Positions 7,582 through 16,113 of a stretch of DNA of 64,000 bases are shown one piece after another. Location: contig NZ_VOBR01000039.1 of the NCBI RefSeq assembly GCF_007845675.1, positions 1 through 64,000 of the forward strand. The letters are read 5' to 3'. Both the position numbers and the translations under genes were made by a program. The first letter of the stretch is position 1, and every line of letters begins with the position of its first letter. Source of the DNA: Lentzea tibetensis (GTDB lineage Bacteria; Actinomycetota; Actinomycetes; Mycobacteriales; Pseudonocardiaceae). The notes under the pieces were generated by a model that worked only from the letters and a program-made list of their open reading frames with translations, was not told the DNA's origin and made no database searches.

Positions 7582-9323
7582 GCGACACCGCCCTGGATCA
7601 CGGCGGCCTCGTCCTCGTGCATGATCCGCGCGCCGAGCTGCTGGACCCGCTGCCGGTCGACCTTGCCCGACGCGCTGAGCGGGAGCTGTTCCCAGCGCAC
7701 GAACCTGACCGGGGCGTGCCGCACCGACATCGCCTTGCCGACGTGCTCGCGCAGCGTCGAGAACCTGGTGCGGCCGTCCGGTCGCAGCACGACGGCGGCG
7801 TGCACGTGCTCGAGCTCGTCGGCGTCCTTCTGCGCGTAGACGCACGCGTCGACGACGTCGGGGTGGCCGGTGAGCACCTTCTCGACGTCGGCGGGGTAGA
7901 CCTTCGTGTCGCCCGCCTTGATGATGTCGCCGATCCGGCCGAACAGCCGCAGGTAGCCCTCGCCGTCGAGGCGGCCGAAGTCGCCGGTGTGCAGCCAGCC
8001 GTCGCGCAGCACGCGTGCGGTGAGCTCGGGGTCGTCGACGTAGCCGCTCATCATGTTCGTCGAGCGCACGCAGACCTCGCCGATCTCGCCCTCGCCCACC
8101 TCGCGGCCGGTCTCCGGGTCGCAGATCTTGAGCGCGACGTCCGGGCTGGGCCGCCCGACCGTGGACAGCAGCTCGGGCCGCTGGTGGTCGGCGGGGCTCA
8201 GCAGGGTGATCCGGCCCGCCTCGGTCGTGCCGTAGTTCTGCGTCAGCGCGGCACCGAAGACGGGCAGCGCCTGCTCGAGCCGGGCCGGCGAAGCCGGACA
8301 GCCGACGTACAGCAGCTGGTACAGCGACGAGACGTCCGTGGTCTTGAGGTCGGGGTGGTCGAGCAGCGCGTACAGCTGCGGGACACCGATCATGGTGCCG
8401 GTGACGCGGAACCGTTCGATCGCGCGCAGGGCCGCGCCGGCCTCGAACCCGTCGTGCAGCAGGACCGTCCCTCCTGCGGCGATCATGATGTCCACGACGA
8501 GACCGACCGAGTGGCTCAGGGGGCTCACCGCGAGGAACTTGATCGCGGCGCCGTCCGGAACGGCCGACGCGCCCCACAGCACGGTGGAGTTCCACGCGTC
8601 GAACCGCAGGCAGACGCCCTTCGGCCGGCCTGTGCTGCCGCTCGTGTAGGTGACGTTGGCGCGCTCGGGCTTCTGCGGCGCGATGTCCGTCTCCGCGACC
8701 GGGCCGTCCAGTGCGGCGGCGCCGGGTACGGGGGCGCCGAAGCAGCCCAGCTTCAGCCCGCCGGGCATCAGGTCGCTGAGCGCCTTGGCCCGCTGCGCGC
8801 GTTCGGAGTCGAAGACGAGCACGGACGCCTTGGTCTCGCCGAGCATCCGGACCTGCGTCTCGATGGACAGGTCGGGGCCGCTGGTGCCGGGGTTGGCGCC
8901 GCGGATGTGCACGACCGACGCACCGAGCAGGTGCGCGGCGTACCGGGCGGTCAGCGTCGACGGGCTGTTGTTCCTGGTCAGGATCGCGACCGTGCTGCCG
9001 GTGCCCACGCCGAGCTCGCGCAGGGCGGCGGTGGCCGCGCGCACCGAGTTTCCGAACGTGGTGCCGGAGACCGGGGCGTCCTCCCACCACAGCACCGGGT
9101 CGTCCCCGCGCTCGGCCAGCGTGTCGAGTATTCGCGTCACGTAGTGCTCGGAGATGCTGGGCAGGTCGAATTCCGCGTCGGTTCTTGGCACTGTCGCCGG
9201 CTCCAATCGTGCTGATCGCTCACGGCGCTGCGCGATGGCGCCTCGGAGCGAGGATGGGGCCGGTTCCTGAGCATTCGCTGGAATCCAGCTGAACGCCGCT
9301 GTATGTAGGTTTTGGTCCTGCAT
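7578..9323 (-). CDS. Acyl/aryl-CoA ligase-type adenylate-forming enzyme
   Basis: A 581-residue ANL-superfamily enzyme from ATG 9323 (an in-frame TTG at 9431 would add 36 residues with low homology value). Motifs: the P-loop YTSGSTGRPKG, NYGTTEAG, GWLHTGDFGRLD, the hinge GRIGDIIKAG, and the C-terminal Lys in LPLSASGKVDRQR. There is no carrier domain. The first ~85 residues are a poorly conserved extension. It is the first gene of the minus-strand operon and is coupled to the SnoaL gene. It could activate an aryl or alkyl acid for CoA or carrier transfer, or act as an amide synthetase like the NovL group, which belongs to the same superfamily. Confidence 0.85.
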   Translation of the reverse strand: MQDQNLHTAAFSWIPANAQEPAPSSLRGAIAQRRERSARLEPATVPRTDAEFDLPSISEHYVTRILDTLAERGDDPVLWWEDAPVSGTTFGNSVRAATAALRELGVGTGSTVAILTRNNSPSTLTARYAAHLLGASVVHIRGANPGTSGPDLSIETQVRMLGETKASVLVFDSERAQRAKALSDLMPGGLKLGCFGAPVPGAAALDGPVAETDIAPQKPERANVTYTSGSTGRPKGVCLRFDAWNSTVLWGASAVPDGAAIKFLAVSPLSHSVGLVVDIMIAAGGTVLLHDGFEAGAALRAIERFRVTGTMIGVPQLYALLDHPDLKTTDVSSLYQLLYVGCPASPARLEQALPVFGAALTQNYGTTEAGRITLLSPADHQRPELLSTVGRPSPDVALKICDPETGREVGEGEIGEVCVRSTNMMSGYVDDPELTARVLRDGWLHTGDFGRLDGEGYLRLFGRIGDIIKAGDTKVYPADVEKVLTGHPDVVDACVYAQKDADELEHVHAAVVLRPDGRTRFSTLREHVGKAMSVRHAPVRFVRWEQLPLSASGKVDRQRVQQLGARIMHEDEAAVIQGGVA

Positions 9324-9752
9324 GTCCGAATTGGCCGCGCGGCTCACCCGATCGGCCCGGCCGCTGCCGCCTGTCGGATGAATTCTTGTCCTGGGGCGCG
9401 ACTGTGGCCTATAGTTGCGCTCAGAACGCAAGTTTCCTTGCGTTGAGGACGCTCGCCGGGGTCGACCGGCGACGCAGGACGATCAGAGGTGATTCCGAGC
9501 GCGAAGAGGACCGCGTCCCCTCGTGGACGGCGGTTGAACCCCTTTTCTCGTCTCGACGGGACATGCTTCGTCGTGTCCAGGTCACTCGCGTCCCTCAACG
9601 TGAGGAATTTTTCTTATCTGACCCGTTCTCTTCGAGGCGCCGCAGTGCGCCGATTCGCGGTGCACCAGTTGTCGGGCACATTGTCGTGCCGGGCTGTCGC
9701 ACGCCCACATCGCTTTGAGTCATCGTTTTTTGCAAGGTTCTAAGGAGAAATC
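9324..9752. promoter_or_regulatory. Divergent promoter region with inverted repeat
   Basis: This 429-nt gap separates the biosynthetic operon (minus) from the NmrA-like gene (plus). It contains an 8-bp perfect inverted repeat, AACGCAAG-TTTC-CTTGCGTT (9425-9444), whose arms extend with a small bulge to a CTCA/TGAG pair. A TATAGT box sits beside it at 9411-9416. It is the best candidate for cluster-level control of the ligase-to-exporter operon. No convincing gene lies in the gap. Confidence 0.45.
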
Positions 9753-10604
9753 GTGATCCTCGTTCTTGGTGCCACCGGCAAGGTCGGTCGCGCCCTCGTT
9801 CCCGCCCTGCTCGACGCCGGTGCCGGCGTCCGTGCACTGACCCGCGACCCGGCCAAGGCCCGCATCGACCCGCGTGCCGAGGTCGTCGCGGGTGACCTCG
9901 GCGTGACGGAGGATCTGCCGCGACTCGTCGACGGCGTCGACAAGGTCTTCGTGCTCACCTCTGGCCACGGCCGCAGCGGTGCCGCCCAGGAGGCCGCGGT
10001 GGCCGCGGCCGCCGCCAGCGCCGGCGTCACCCACCTGGTCAAGCTGTCCACGACCGGTGTCCACTTCGGACAGCAGGACCCGATCACCGCCGGCCACGCC
10101 GAGGCCGAGCAGGCCATCCGCGATGCCGGTCCCGCGTGGACGATCCTGCAGCCCGGCACGTTCATGGACAACAGGTTCGCCTGGCGTCGTTCGATCATCA
10201 CCGACAACGCCGTGTACGTCCCCGAGGGCGACCCGTCCTCGGCGCTCGTGCACACCCGCGACATCGCGGCGGTCGCCGCGCTGACCCTGACCACGTCCGG
10301 TCACGAGGGCCAGACCTACCAGCTGACCGGTGGCGAGGCGCTCACCACCGAGGAGCAGGTCGCCATCCTGTCCGAGGCGATCGGCCGTCCGCTGAAGTTC
10401 GTCGAGGAGCCCGAGCCCGAGGCGCGCGAGCGGATGCTGGGCTTCGGCTGGCCGCAGTCGGCCGTCGACGGCGTCTTCGACCTCAAGCGCGAGTCGGCGG
10501 ACAACGAGAGCATCGTGTTCGACACCGTGCAGCGGTTGCTCGACCGTCCGGCGCTCACCTTCGCCGACTGGGCCCGTGAGTACGCGAAGAACTTCAGCGC
10601 CTGA
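9753..10604 (+). CDS. NmrA-like NAD(P)-binding protein
   Basis: A 283-residue atypical SDR of the NmrA/HSCARG type. GTG 9753 follows a strong AAGGAG at 9742. The dinucleotide motif is GATGKVG (6-12). The classical YxxxK pair is replaced by a short TTGVHF region, as in NmrA-like redox sensors and quinone reductase QorB-type enzymes, and PGTFMDN is typical of the family. It is divergent from the biosynthetic operon and could be a tailoring reductase or an independent gene. It ends at a strong shared terminator. Confidence 0.8.
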   Translation: MILVLGATGKVGRALVPALLDAGAGVRALTRDPAKARIDPRAEVVAGDLGVTEDLPRLVDGVDKVFVLTSGHGRSGAAQEAAVAAAAASAGVTHLVKLSTTGVHFGQQDPITAGHAEAEQAIRDAGPAWTILQPGTFMDNRFAWRRSIITDNAVYVPEGDPSSALVHTRDIAAVAALTLTTSGHEGQTYQLTGGEALTTEEQVAILSEAIGRPLKFVEEPEPEARERMLGFGWPQSAVDGVFDLKRESADNESIVFDTVQRLLDRPALTFADWAREYAKNFSA

Positions 10605-10616
10605 GCACGAGGGCAG

Positions 10617-10644
10617 GGCCTCGACCGCCATCGCGGTCGAGGCC
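10617..10644. terminator. Bidirectional terminator
   Basis: A perfect 12-bp stem (10617-10628 with 10633-10644) and a 4-nt loop lie between the stops of two convergent genes. It should end transcription from both sides. Confidence 0.9.
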
Positions 10645-10651
10645 CCGCTCG

Positions 10652-11665
10652 CTATCCGCTGATGCCGACCTTCGCCACGAAACCGGGGTTGCCGGTCTGG
10701 GCTTTGACATCGCCGATTCCCGTCCAGTCGCCCGCCGCGGAACGCCGGATCGCGTGGAACAGTCCGCCTGCGCGCGTGGAGAGGAGAATCTGCAGGTCGC
10801 CGTTCACACCCGCGGCGGAGACGTCGGTGACGACGCCGGGGTTGCCGGTCTGCGCTTTCACGTCACCGAACGCGGTCCAGAAGCCCGGCGGGAACCGAAT
10901 GGCGTGGAAGAGTCCTCCGTCGTTCGTGCTCACCAGGACGTGCACGTCACCGAAGATGCGCGCGGCGGAGACGCGCCGGACGTAACCGGGGTTGCCTGCC
11001 TGGCTCTTGGCATCGCTGATCGGAGTCCAGCTGCCGTCCGGCTGGCGGGTCGACTGGAACAGCCCGCCGTTCGCCGTGGCGGCGAAGATGTGGAACGCGC
11101 CGTTGCCGCCCACCGCGCCGACGTCGGTGACGTATCCGGGGTCCCCCGTCAGCGCTTTGACGTCGGTCATCGCGCTCCAGTTGCCCGCGGGGAACCGGAT
11201 GGCGTGGAACAGCCTGCCGTTGTTCGTCCTGGTCAGGATGTGCAGGCTGCCGGAAACGTTGGCCGCGATCGCGTCGACCACGTACCCGGGATTGCCCGTC
11301 TGGGCCTTGACGTCGCCGATCGGGGTCCACGAGCCGTCACCGTGGCGAATCGCGTGGAAAAGACCGCCCGTGCGAGTCACGGCGAGGACGTGCAACTCGT
11401 CCAGAATGGCCGCGTCGGAGATGTCGGTGACGTATCCGGGGTCGCCGGTCTGGCCCTTGACGTTCCCCATGCCGGTCCAGTTCCCGCCCGCGGCCCGGAC
11501 GGAGTGGAACAATCCGCCGTTGGCCGTCGCGACGACCACGTGGGCATCGCCTGCGGCGGCGATCGAGGGGCCGCCTGCCTGTGCGCCGGCAGTTCCGGCG
11601 GTGAGCCAGACCAGCACCCCGAATGTCGCTGTGAGTCTGATTGTCGCATTTCGTATTTTGCTCAA
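10652..11665 (-). CDS. Secreted six-repeat beta-propeller-like protein
   Basis: A 337-residue exported protein with a signal peptide ending near AGAQA (about residue 31). The rest is six tandem repeats of 49-50 residues with the consensus (H/Q)(V/I)LxxTxxGGLFHAIR...W...DVKAQTGNPGYVxDV. The spacing and GGLFH..R plus Trp pattern resemble bladed lectin-like propellers (PLL/tectonin type), so a carbohydrate-binding surface is plausible; ligand unknown. The start used is TTG 11665 behind AGGGGTGG. A palindrome lies about 40 nt upstream. No enzyme domain is attached. Confidence 0.8.
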   Translation of the reverse strand: MSKIRNATIRLTATFGVLVWLTAGTAGAQAGGPSIAAAGDAHVVVATANGGLFHSVRAAGGNWTGMGNVKGQTGDPGYVTDISDAAILDELHVLAVTRTGGLFHAIRHGDGSWTPIGDVKAQTGNPGYVVDAIAANVSGSLHILTRTNNGRLFHAIRFPAGNWSAMTDVKALTGDPGYVTDVGAVGGNGAFHIFAATANGGLFQSTRQPDGSWTPISDAKSQAGNPGYVRRVSAARIFGDVHVLVSTNDGGLFHAIRFPPGFWTAFGDVKAQTGNPGVVTDVSAAGVNGDLQILLSTRAGGLFHAIRRSAAGDWTGIGDVKAQTGNPGFVAKVGISG

Positions 11666-11705
11666 GGTCCACCCCTGGTTCGGCGACGGTGTGTGTTGCG
11701 CGGGG

Positions 11706-11717
11706 TAGGTTAACCTA
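11706..11717. promoter_or_regulatory. 12-bp palindrome upstream of propeller gene
   Basis: TAGGTTAACCTA is a perfect 12-bp palindrome 40 nt upstream of the propeller start. Its half-sites resemble the TTAGGTTA arm of DtxR/IdeR iron boxes, but the spacing is shorter than the 19-bp consensus, so iron control is only a suggestion. The rest of the gap to 11859 shows nothing else. Confidence 0.35.
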
Positions 11718-11859
11718 GCTTTTCGAATGGCGACATACCCATTGCACGGGAATTAATCGCACGCCCGGACACATCAGTTTTCCGGATAGTTGGTGGTGTG
11801 CAGGATTTCAGCGGAATTCGAGGGTTCGGCCAGCACGTCGTGCTAGGCGAGTCGGCGTG

Positions 11860-14721
11860 CTATTCGTCCAGTAGTTCGCGGGCGTATTTGACCAGCGCCG
11901 CGCGGTCGGGCTGGTTCGTGCGGGCGCGCAGGCTCGCGACGTGCCGCTCGACCGTGCGGGGTGACAGGAAGAGCCGTTCGCCGATCTCGGCGTTTCCGAG
12001 TCGCTCGGCGACGAGCCGGAGCACCGCGAACTCCGCGACCGTGACCCCGTCCTTGCGCAGCTCGGCCGGGATGGTGTCGTGGTCGCGCCTGCGTCGCGGC
12101 GGCGGGGCGCCCGCACCGCGCAGCAGCGCCCGGCAGGCCGCCGCCACCTCGGGCACGCGTCTGCCGTGGAAGTACTCCTCCGCCTCCCGCAGCCAGTTCA
12201 GCGGGCTGCCCCAGCCGTCGGTGATCGCGCAGGCCGCGGCGAGCCGGGCGCCGAGGTGGCGCGGCAAGCCCAGGCCGGCACCGAGATCCATCGCCTCCCG
12301 CGCGGCCTCGGCGGCGGCGTCCGATCGGCCTTCGCGGCCCAGCAGCACGGCTCGGCTCCACGCGAAGTACGTCCGGTGCACGTGCACCTGGGCGAGGTGC
12401 GACCCGGCGAGCTCGTCGTGCTCGCGCCAGCCCGCGCGGTCGTGGACGACGCGCAGCAGGAGGTAGGGCCCTTCGTAGAAGGTGCCGCGGATGTGCGGGA
12501 CGGTGTTGGCGGCGTGATCCACTTCAGCGAACTCGGTCAGCGCCCGCTCGGGCTGTTCCTCCAGCAGCGCGCACAACGCCGAGCTGTGCGCCCAGACCTC
12601 CGCGCAGTGCCCGTGGTCGCGCAACCGGGCGAGTGCCTGGTCGGTGGGCTTGCGGCGACCGTGCGCGGCGGCGATGCCCGCCTCCACGGCGGCGGCCAGC
12701 CGTTGCAGCTCGCGCAGCTGCAGGCGGTCCGCGGCCTCGGCCGCTTCCGCGCCGTGGCTCGACGCCTCGACGTACTGCCCCCGCAGGAGGTACGTGCTGG
12801 CCAGGTGCAGGTCGATCGTGATGATCATGGCGACCGCACCGGACGCGTGCGCGGCCCGTCGCGCGGCCAGCAGTCCGGTGGGGCTGGTGTGCTGGTAGGT
12901 GTCGGTCACCCCGAGTTCGAGCAACGCCCGGATGCGCCAGGCGGCGAGGCCGTGCTCTTCGGCGATCGACCGCCATCGCTCGATGTGCTCACGGGACTGC
13001 GGGAGATCACGTGCCCGCGCGCAGCGGGTCAGCACCTCGAGCGCCTCGCAGACGACCTCTGGGGTGCCGTTCGCGGCCGCGCGCTCGGCGAGTGCGCGTG
13101 CCTCGGGCAGCCGGTCGAGCTGGTTGAGGCCGAGCACGAGGTTCGCCTCGACGGCGTCGATCGACGCCTCGGTGACGGGATCCGCGTCGTTCGCGCGCAG
13201 CAGGCGGCGAGCGGTCGACACCTGGTCGAGCCCGATGTGCCAGCGCCCGCACACCGCAGACGCCCGCGCCTGGGCGAGGTGAACCGAGGCGCGTCTGGCC
13301 AGTGGCGCGTGCGCCGCGGTGAGCGCCTGCTGAACGCGCTCACCGAGTGCGAAGACCCGTTCGCTGCCGCTGTTCGGCACCAGCAGCGCCGCCTGCGGCA
13401 GCGCGGATGCCAGTGCTTCGAGCAGGTCCGTCACGAGCGCGGGATCGGGGTCGGGATCCGCGATCGACAGGCCCCGTTCGAGCAGTTCGACGGCGGTGGT
13501 GAACCGGCCGCGCCCCGTGGCGCGACGACCGGCGCGCAGCAGGACGCGGGCGGCCCGCTCGGTGTCGCCACCCGCCGCCCACAGGTCCGCCGCCCGTACC
13601 GCCTCTCGTGGGCAAGCGCTTTCCACGGCCTGCGCGGCCGTGCGGGACAACGCCGTGCGTTCCGCCGCGGTGAGCCTGCTCAGGATCGCCTCGGCGGTCA
13701 GCGCGTGGCGGAACGCAGGCGCGTCGGCATCCCCCGTGGTGATGAGCCGCGCCCGCGCCGCGTGGCGCAGGTGCTTGAGCGCGTCGCCGGGAGCGATGCC
13801 GGCGACGGTGGCCGTGATCTCCACCGGGAGACCGTTGCCGAGCACGGCCAGTGCCTCGAGCAGTGCGACGCCGGTGGTGCCGATCCGGTCGACCCGTTGC
13901 AGAATCGCCGTCGTCACGTTGGGCGGCAGGCCGACCCGCACGTCACCGTCCACCCGCCAGGCCCCGCGGTCGTGCCGCAGGACGGCGTTGCCGACCATCG
14001 CGCCGAGCAGTTCCTCGACGACGAACGGCACACCGCCTGCGACCCGGCGCAGGTGGGCGATCACGTCGGGTGGCACCTCGCCGACGGGGGTCTCGAGGCA
14101 GTGCGCCGCGAGCTCCGCCGTGCCGTCGTCGTCCAGTCCCGCCAGCCGCCGCACGGTCGCGACCCGCCGTGCGCAGGCCTTCTCCGCCAGCTCGGCCGCG
14201 CCGCCGGGATCCGGCCGCAGCGTCGCCAGCAGCAGCACCCTCTCACCGGCCAGGTTGTCCACCAGGTAGTCCACGACGGCGAGCGTCTCCGCGTCGGCGT
14301 CGTGCAGGTCCTCCAGCAGGAGCACGGTCGTCCTGGTGGTCAGCAGCCGCAACACGGCCTCTGCGCGCACGACGACCGGGTCCGGCACGTCACCGGGGGC
14401 CTCCGGTGCGAGGCGGTGCAGGACGGGGAGGTACGCGCCGAGCTGTGCTGTCCCAGGGGCTTCGTCCCCGCGAAAGGCGGACAGCGCCGCCTCGGCCAAG
14501 GCGCGTAACGGAACCTGGGCGCTGGCTCGGCCGCGCAGCACCCGGAACCCGCGCATCGCCGCCTCGGCGACGACCTCGGAGGCCAGCCGCGACTTGCCGA
14601 TTCCCGGTTCTCCGACCAGGAAAACCGCGCCACCCCGGCCACTTCCGGCTCGGTCGACGGAGGCGAGCAGCGCCGACTGGTCGTCGTTTCGGCCGACGAT
14701 CACGGGTGACGTGAGGTGCAT
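11860..14721 (-). CDS. LAL-type LuxR transcriptional regulator
   Basis: A 953-residue large ATP-binding LuxR-family regulator. An N-terminal AAA/NACHT-like ATPase has Walker A GEPGIGKS (37-44) and Walker B VLLLEDLHDAD. A long helical TPR-like middle follows, then a linker rich in Pro and Arg, and a C-terminal LuxR helix-turn-helix (about 890-953; LSPRTVERHVASLR). Such proteins often activate secondary-metabolite operons. The nearest candidate is the left cluster, some 2.5 kb away. A second copy at 42652-45276 is clearly paralogous (same MHLTSPV start, same domain order) but lacks the DNA-binding domain. Confidence 0.93.
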   Translation of the reverse strand: MHLTSPVIVGRNDDQSALLASVDRAGSGRGGAVFLVGEPGIGKSRLASEVVAEAAMRGFRVLRGRASAQVPLRALAEAALSAFRGDEAPGTAQLGAYLPVLHRLAPEAPGDVPDPVVVRAEAVLRLLTTRTTVLLLEDLHDADAETLAVVDYLVDNLAGERVLLLATLRPDPGGAAELAEKACARRVATVRRLAGLDDDGTAELAAHCLETPVGEVPPDVIAHLRRVAGGVPFVVEELLGAMVGNAVLRHDRGAWRVDGDVRVGLPPNVTTAILQRVDRIGTTGVALLEALAVLGNGLPVEITATVAGIAPGDALKHLRHAARARLITTGDADAPAFRHALTAEAILSRLTAAERTALSRTAAQAVESACPREAVRAADLWAAGGDTERAARVLLRAGRRATGRGRFTTAVELLERGLSIADPDPDPALVTDLLEALASALPQAALLVPNSGSERVFALGERVQQALTAAHAPLARRASVHLAQARASAVCGRWHIGLDQVSTARRLLRANDADPVTEASIDAVEANLVLGLNQLDRLPEARALAERAAANGTPEVVCEALEVLTRCARARDLPQSREHIERWRSIAEEHGLAAWRIRALLELGVTDTYQHTSPTGLLAARRAAHASGAVAMIITIDLHLASTYLLRGQYVEASSHGAEAAEAADRLQLRELQRLAAAVEAGIAAAHGRRKPTDQALARLRDHGHCAEVWAHSSALCALLEEQPERALTEFAEVDHAANTVPHIRGTFYEGPYLLLRVVHDRAGWREHDELAGSHLAQVHVHRTYFAWSRAVLLGREGRSDAAAEAAREAMDLGAGLGLPRHLGARLAAACAITDGWGSPLNWLREAEEYFHGRRVPEVAAACRALLRGAGAPPPRRRRDHDTIPAELRKDGVTVAEFAVLRLVAERLGNAEIGERLFLSPRTVERHVASLRARTNQPDRAALVKYARELLDE

Positions 14722-14793
14722 CCGCCTGCTTCCAGAGGCTCGGTGCCCGGCTCGTTCCGGGCCACGGAAGCTTACGGAGAATGATCACCAAAA

Positions 14794-14829
14794 GGTGAAA
14801 CCTTGTCGCGTTTTGGACAAGGTCTCACC
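14794..14829 (-). terminator. Terminator of S1 protease gene
   Basis: Positions 14794-14807 and 14816-14829 form a 14-bp stem with one mismatch, 10 nt after the protease stop on the minus strand. It also insulates the downstream LAL gene. Confidence 0.8.
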
Positions 14830-14838
14830 CTGTTGTGA

Positions 14839-16026
14839 TCAGGACGTGAGCAGAGATGCTCCATACGCAGCAAGGGATTTGGTGATGTCGACGTAGGCGA
14901 TCCGCCACGAGCACTGCCTGCCGACGACACCCGTGCACGTCGCCGGGGCGTTGGTGATGTCCGCCGCGGAGAGCGTTCCGTACGCGGTGACCTTGCCCGC
15001 GGCGTTGTGGACGAAGAGCGCTCCGCCGCTGTCGCCCGCTCCGCCCGCGTTGGTCCGGTCAGCCTGCTCGGCGACGACCACCGGGAAGACCGAGACCGCG
15101 TCCGGAGTGTTGATCGTCTGGTTGACCGCGACCACGCGGATCCGGCACGACTCGTCCGAACGGGCCGACGACCGGCACACGAGGTTGCCGACGAAGCTGG
15201 CCGACGAGCCGGAGACGCGCCTCGAGTCGATGCCGTCGTAGAACCCGGTGTACATCGACCCGGTCGCGGGTGCGTCGATCAGCAACGTGTCGTGGGCGTT
15301 GTCGTCACCGACGACCGGGCCCATCGGATCGTCGCCGCCGTCCTTGGCGTTGAAACCGTTGGACGCGCAGTGGCCTGCGCTGAGCACCTTGGTCCGGCCG
15401 CCGTGGCGCACGCCGAACCCGGTGCTGCAGAACCCGATCGCGCCCTTCCACAGGCCGCCGCCGAAGTAGGGCGGCACGTCGTTCTGCTTCCCCGCCGCGG
15501 GCGTCATCGCGGCCCCGTGCTCGACGGTCACCGGCACCGAGGCGTCGAACGCGGCGGTGGTGACCCCGGAGGCGGTCACGGTCAGTCCGCTGCCGTCGAC
15601 CTCCGGCGCCACCGCGTGCACACCGGGCCGCGCGGCGATCCGTGCCGCTTCACGCAGCAGCTCCGTCTCGGAATGCCGCGCGGGCAGCACGTCCACCGGC
15701 AGTTCACGGCGAATCCCGCCGACCACTTCCGTCACCGGCCCCGGCAGCGCGCCCTTCCAGTAGACCGTCAGCCGACGGCTCTCCGGCGCGGCCACGATCC
15801 CGGCGTAGCCGCTCTCCGCGCCGAGCTCCCGTTGCGCCGCAAGGATCTTCTCGCCCGCGGCGTTGAGCCGTTCCTGCGTGGTGGTCAGCTCGGCCCACGA
15901 GCCGAAGCCACCCGGTACGTCCTGCGCCGCCGCGACCGACGGCGTCGTCGAGATCAACGACGCCGTCAGCACCGCCAGTGCTCCACCTGTCACGCGCCAC
16001 TTCCGGCCAACCCCGCATCGCCGCAC
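14839..16026 (-). CDS. Secreted alpha-lytic-type S1 serine protease
   Basis: A 395-residue preproenzyme. GTG 16026 was chosen because AGGAGG sits 8 nt before it; an upstream GTG at 16071 lacks such a site. A basic N-terminus and hydrophobic stretch (to about residue 34) form the signal peptide. A propeptide of roughly 140 residues and a chymotrypsin-fold domain follow, with His219 (LSAGHC), Asp246 (HDTLLID) and Ser333 (GAGDSGG). Paired cysteines fit a secreted enzyme. It resembles the streptogrisin/alpha-lytic S1E group. Single gene with its own terminator. Confidence 0.88.
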   Translation of the reverse strand: MRRCGVGRKWRVTGGALAVLTASLISTTPSVAAAQDVPGGFGSWAELTTTQERLNAAGEKILAAQRELGAESGYAGIVAAPESRRLTVYWKGALPGPVTEVVGGIRRELPVDVLPARHSETELLREAARIAARPGVHAVAPEVDGSGLTVTASGVTTAAFDASVPVTVEHGAAMTPAAGKQNDVPPYFGGGLWKGAIGFCSTGFGVRHGGRTKVLSAGHCASNGFNAKDGGDDPMGPVVGDDNAHDTLLIDAPATGSMYTGFYDGIDSRRVSGSSASFVGNLVCRSSARSDESCRIRVVAVNQTINTPDAVSVFPVVVAEQADRTNAGGAGDSGGALFVHNAAGKVTAYGTLSAADITNAPATCTGVVGRQCSWRIAYVDITKSLAAYGASLLTS

Positions 16027-16113
16027 GGGCACCCCCTCCTGTGACCCCGAACAAGACCGTTGATCAGCCACAGTGTGCCGATGCGGGTTCGCGGTGACAT
16101 GAGGGTTGAGCCC

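Noticed and set aside
9324-9431. Extension of the ligase to the TTG at 9431
   Set aside because: The extra 36 residues look non-conserved and overlap the inverted repeat and probable promoter; ATG 9323 is preferred.
11706-11717. Definite DtxR/IdeR iron box
   Set aside because: Only the half-site resembles the consensus and the 19-bp spacing is not met; kept as a weak regulatory candidate only.
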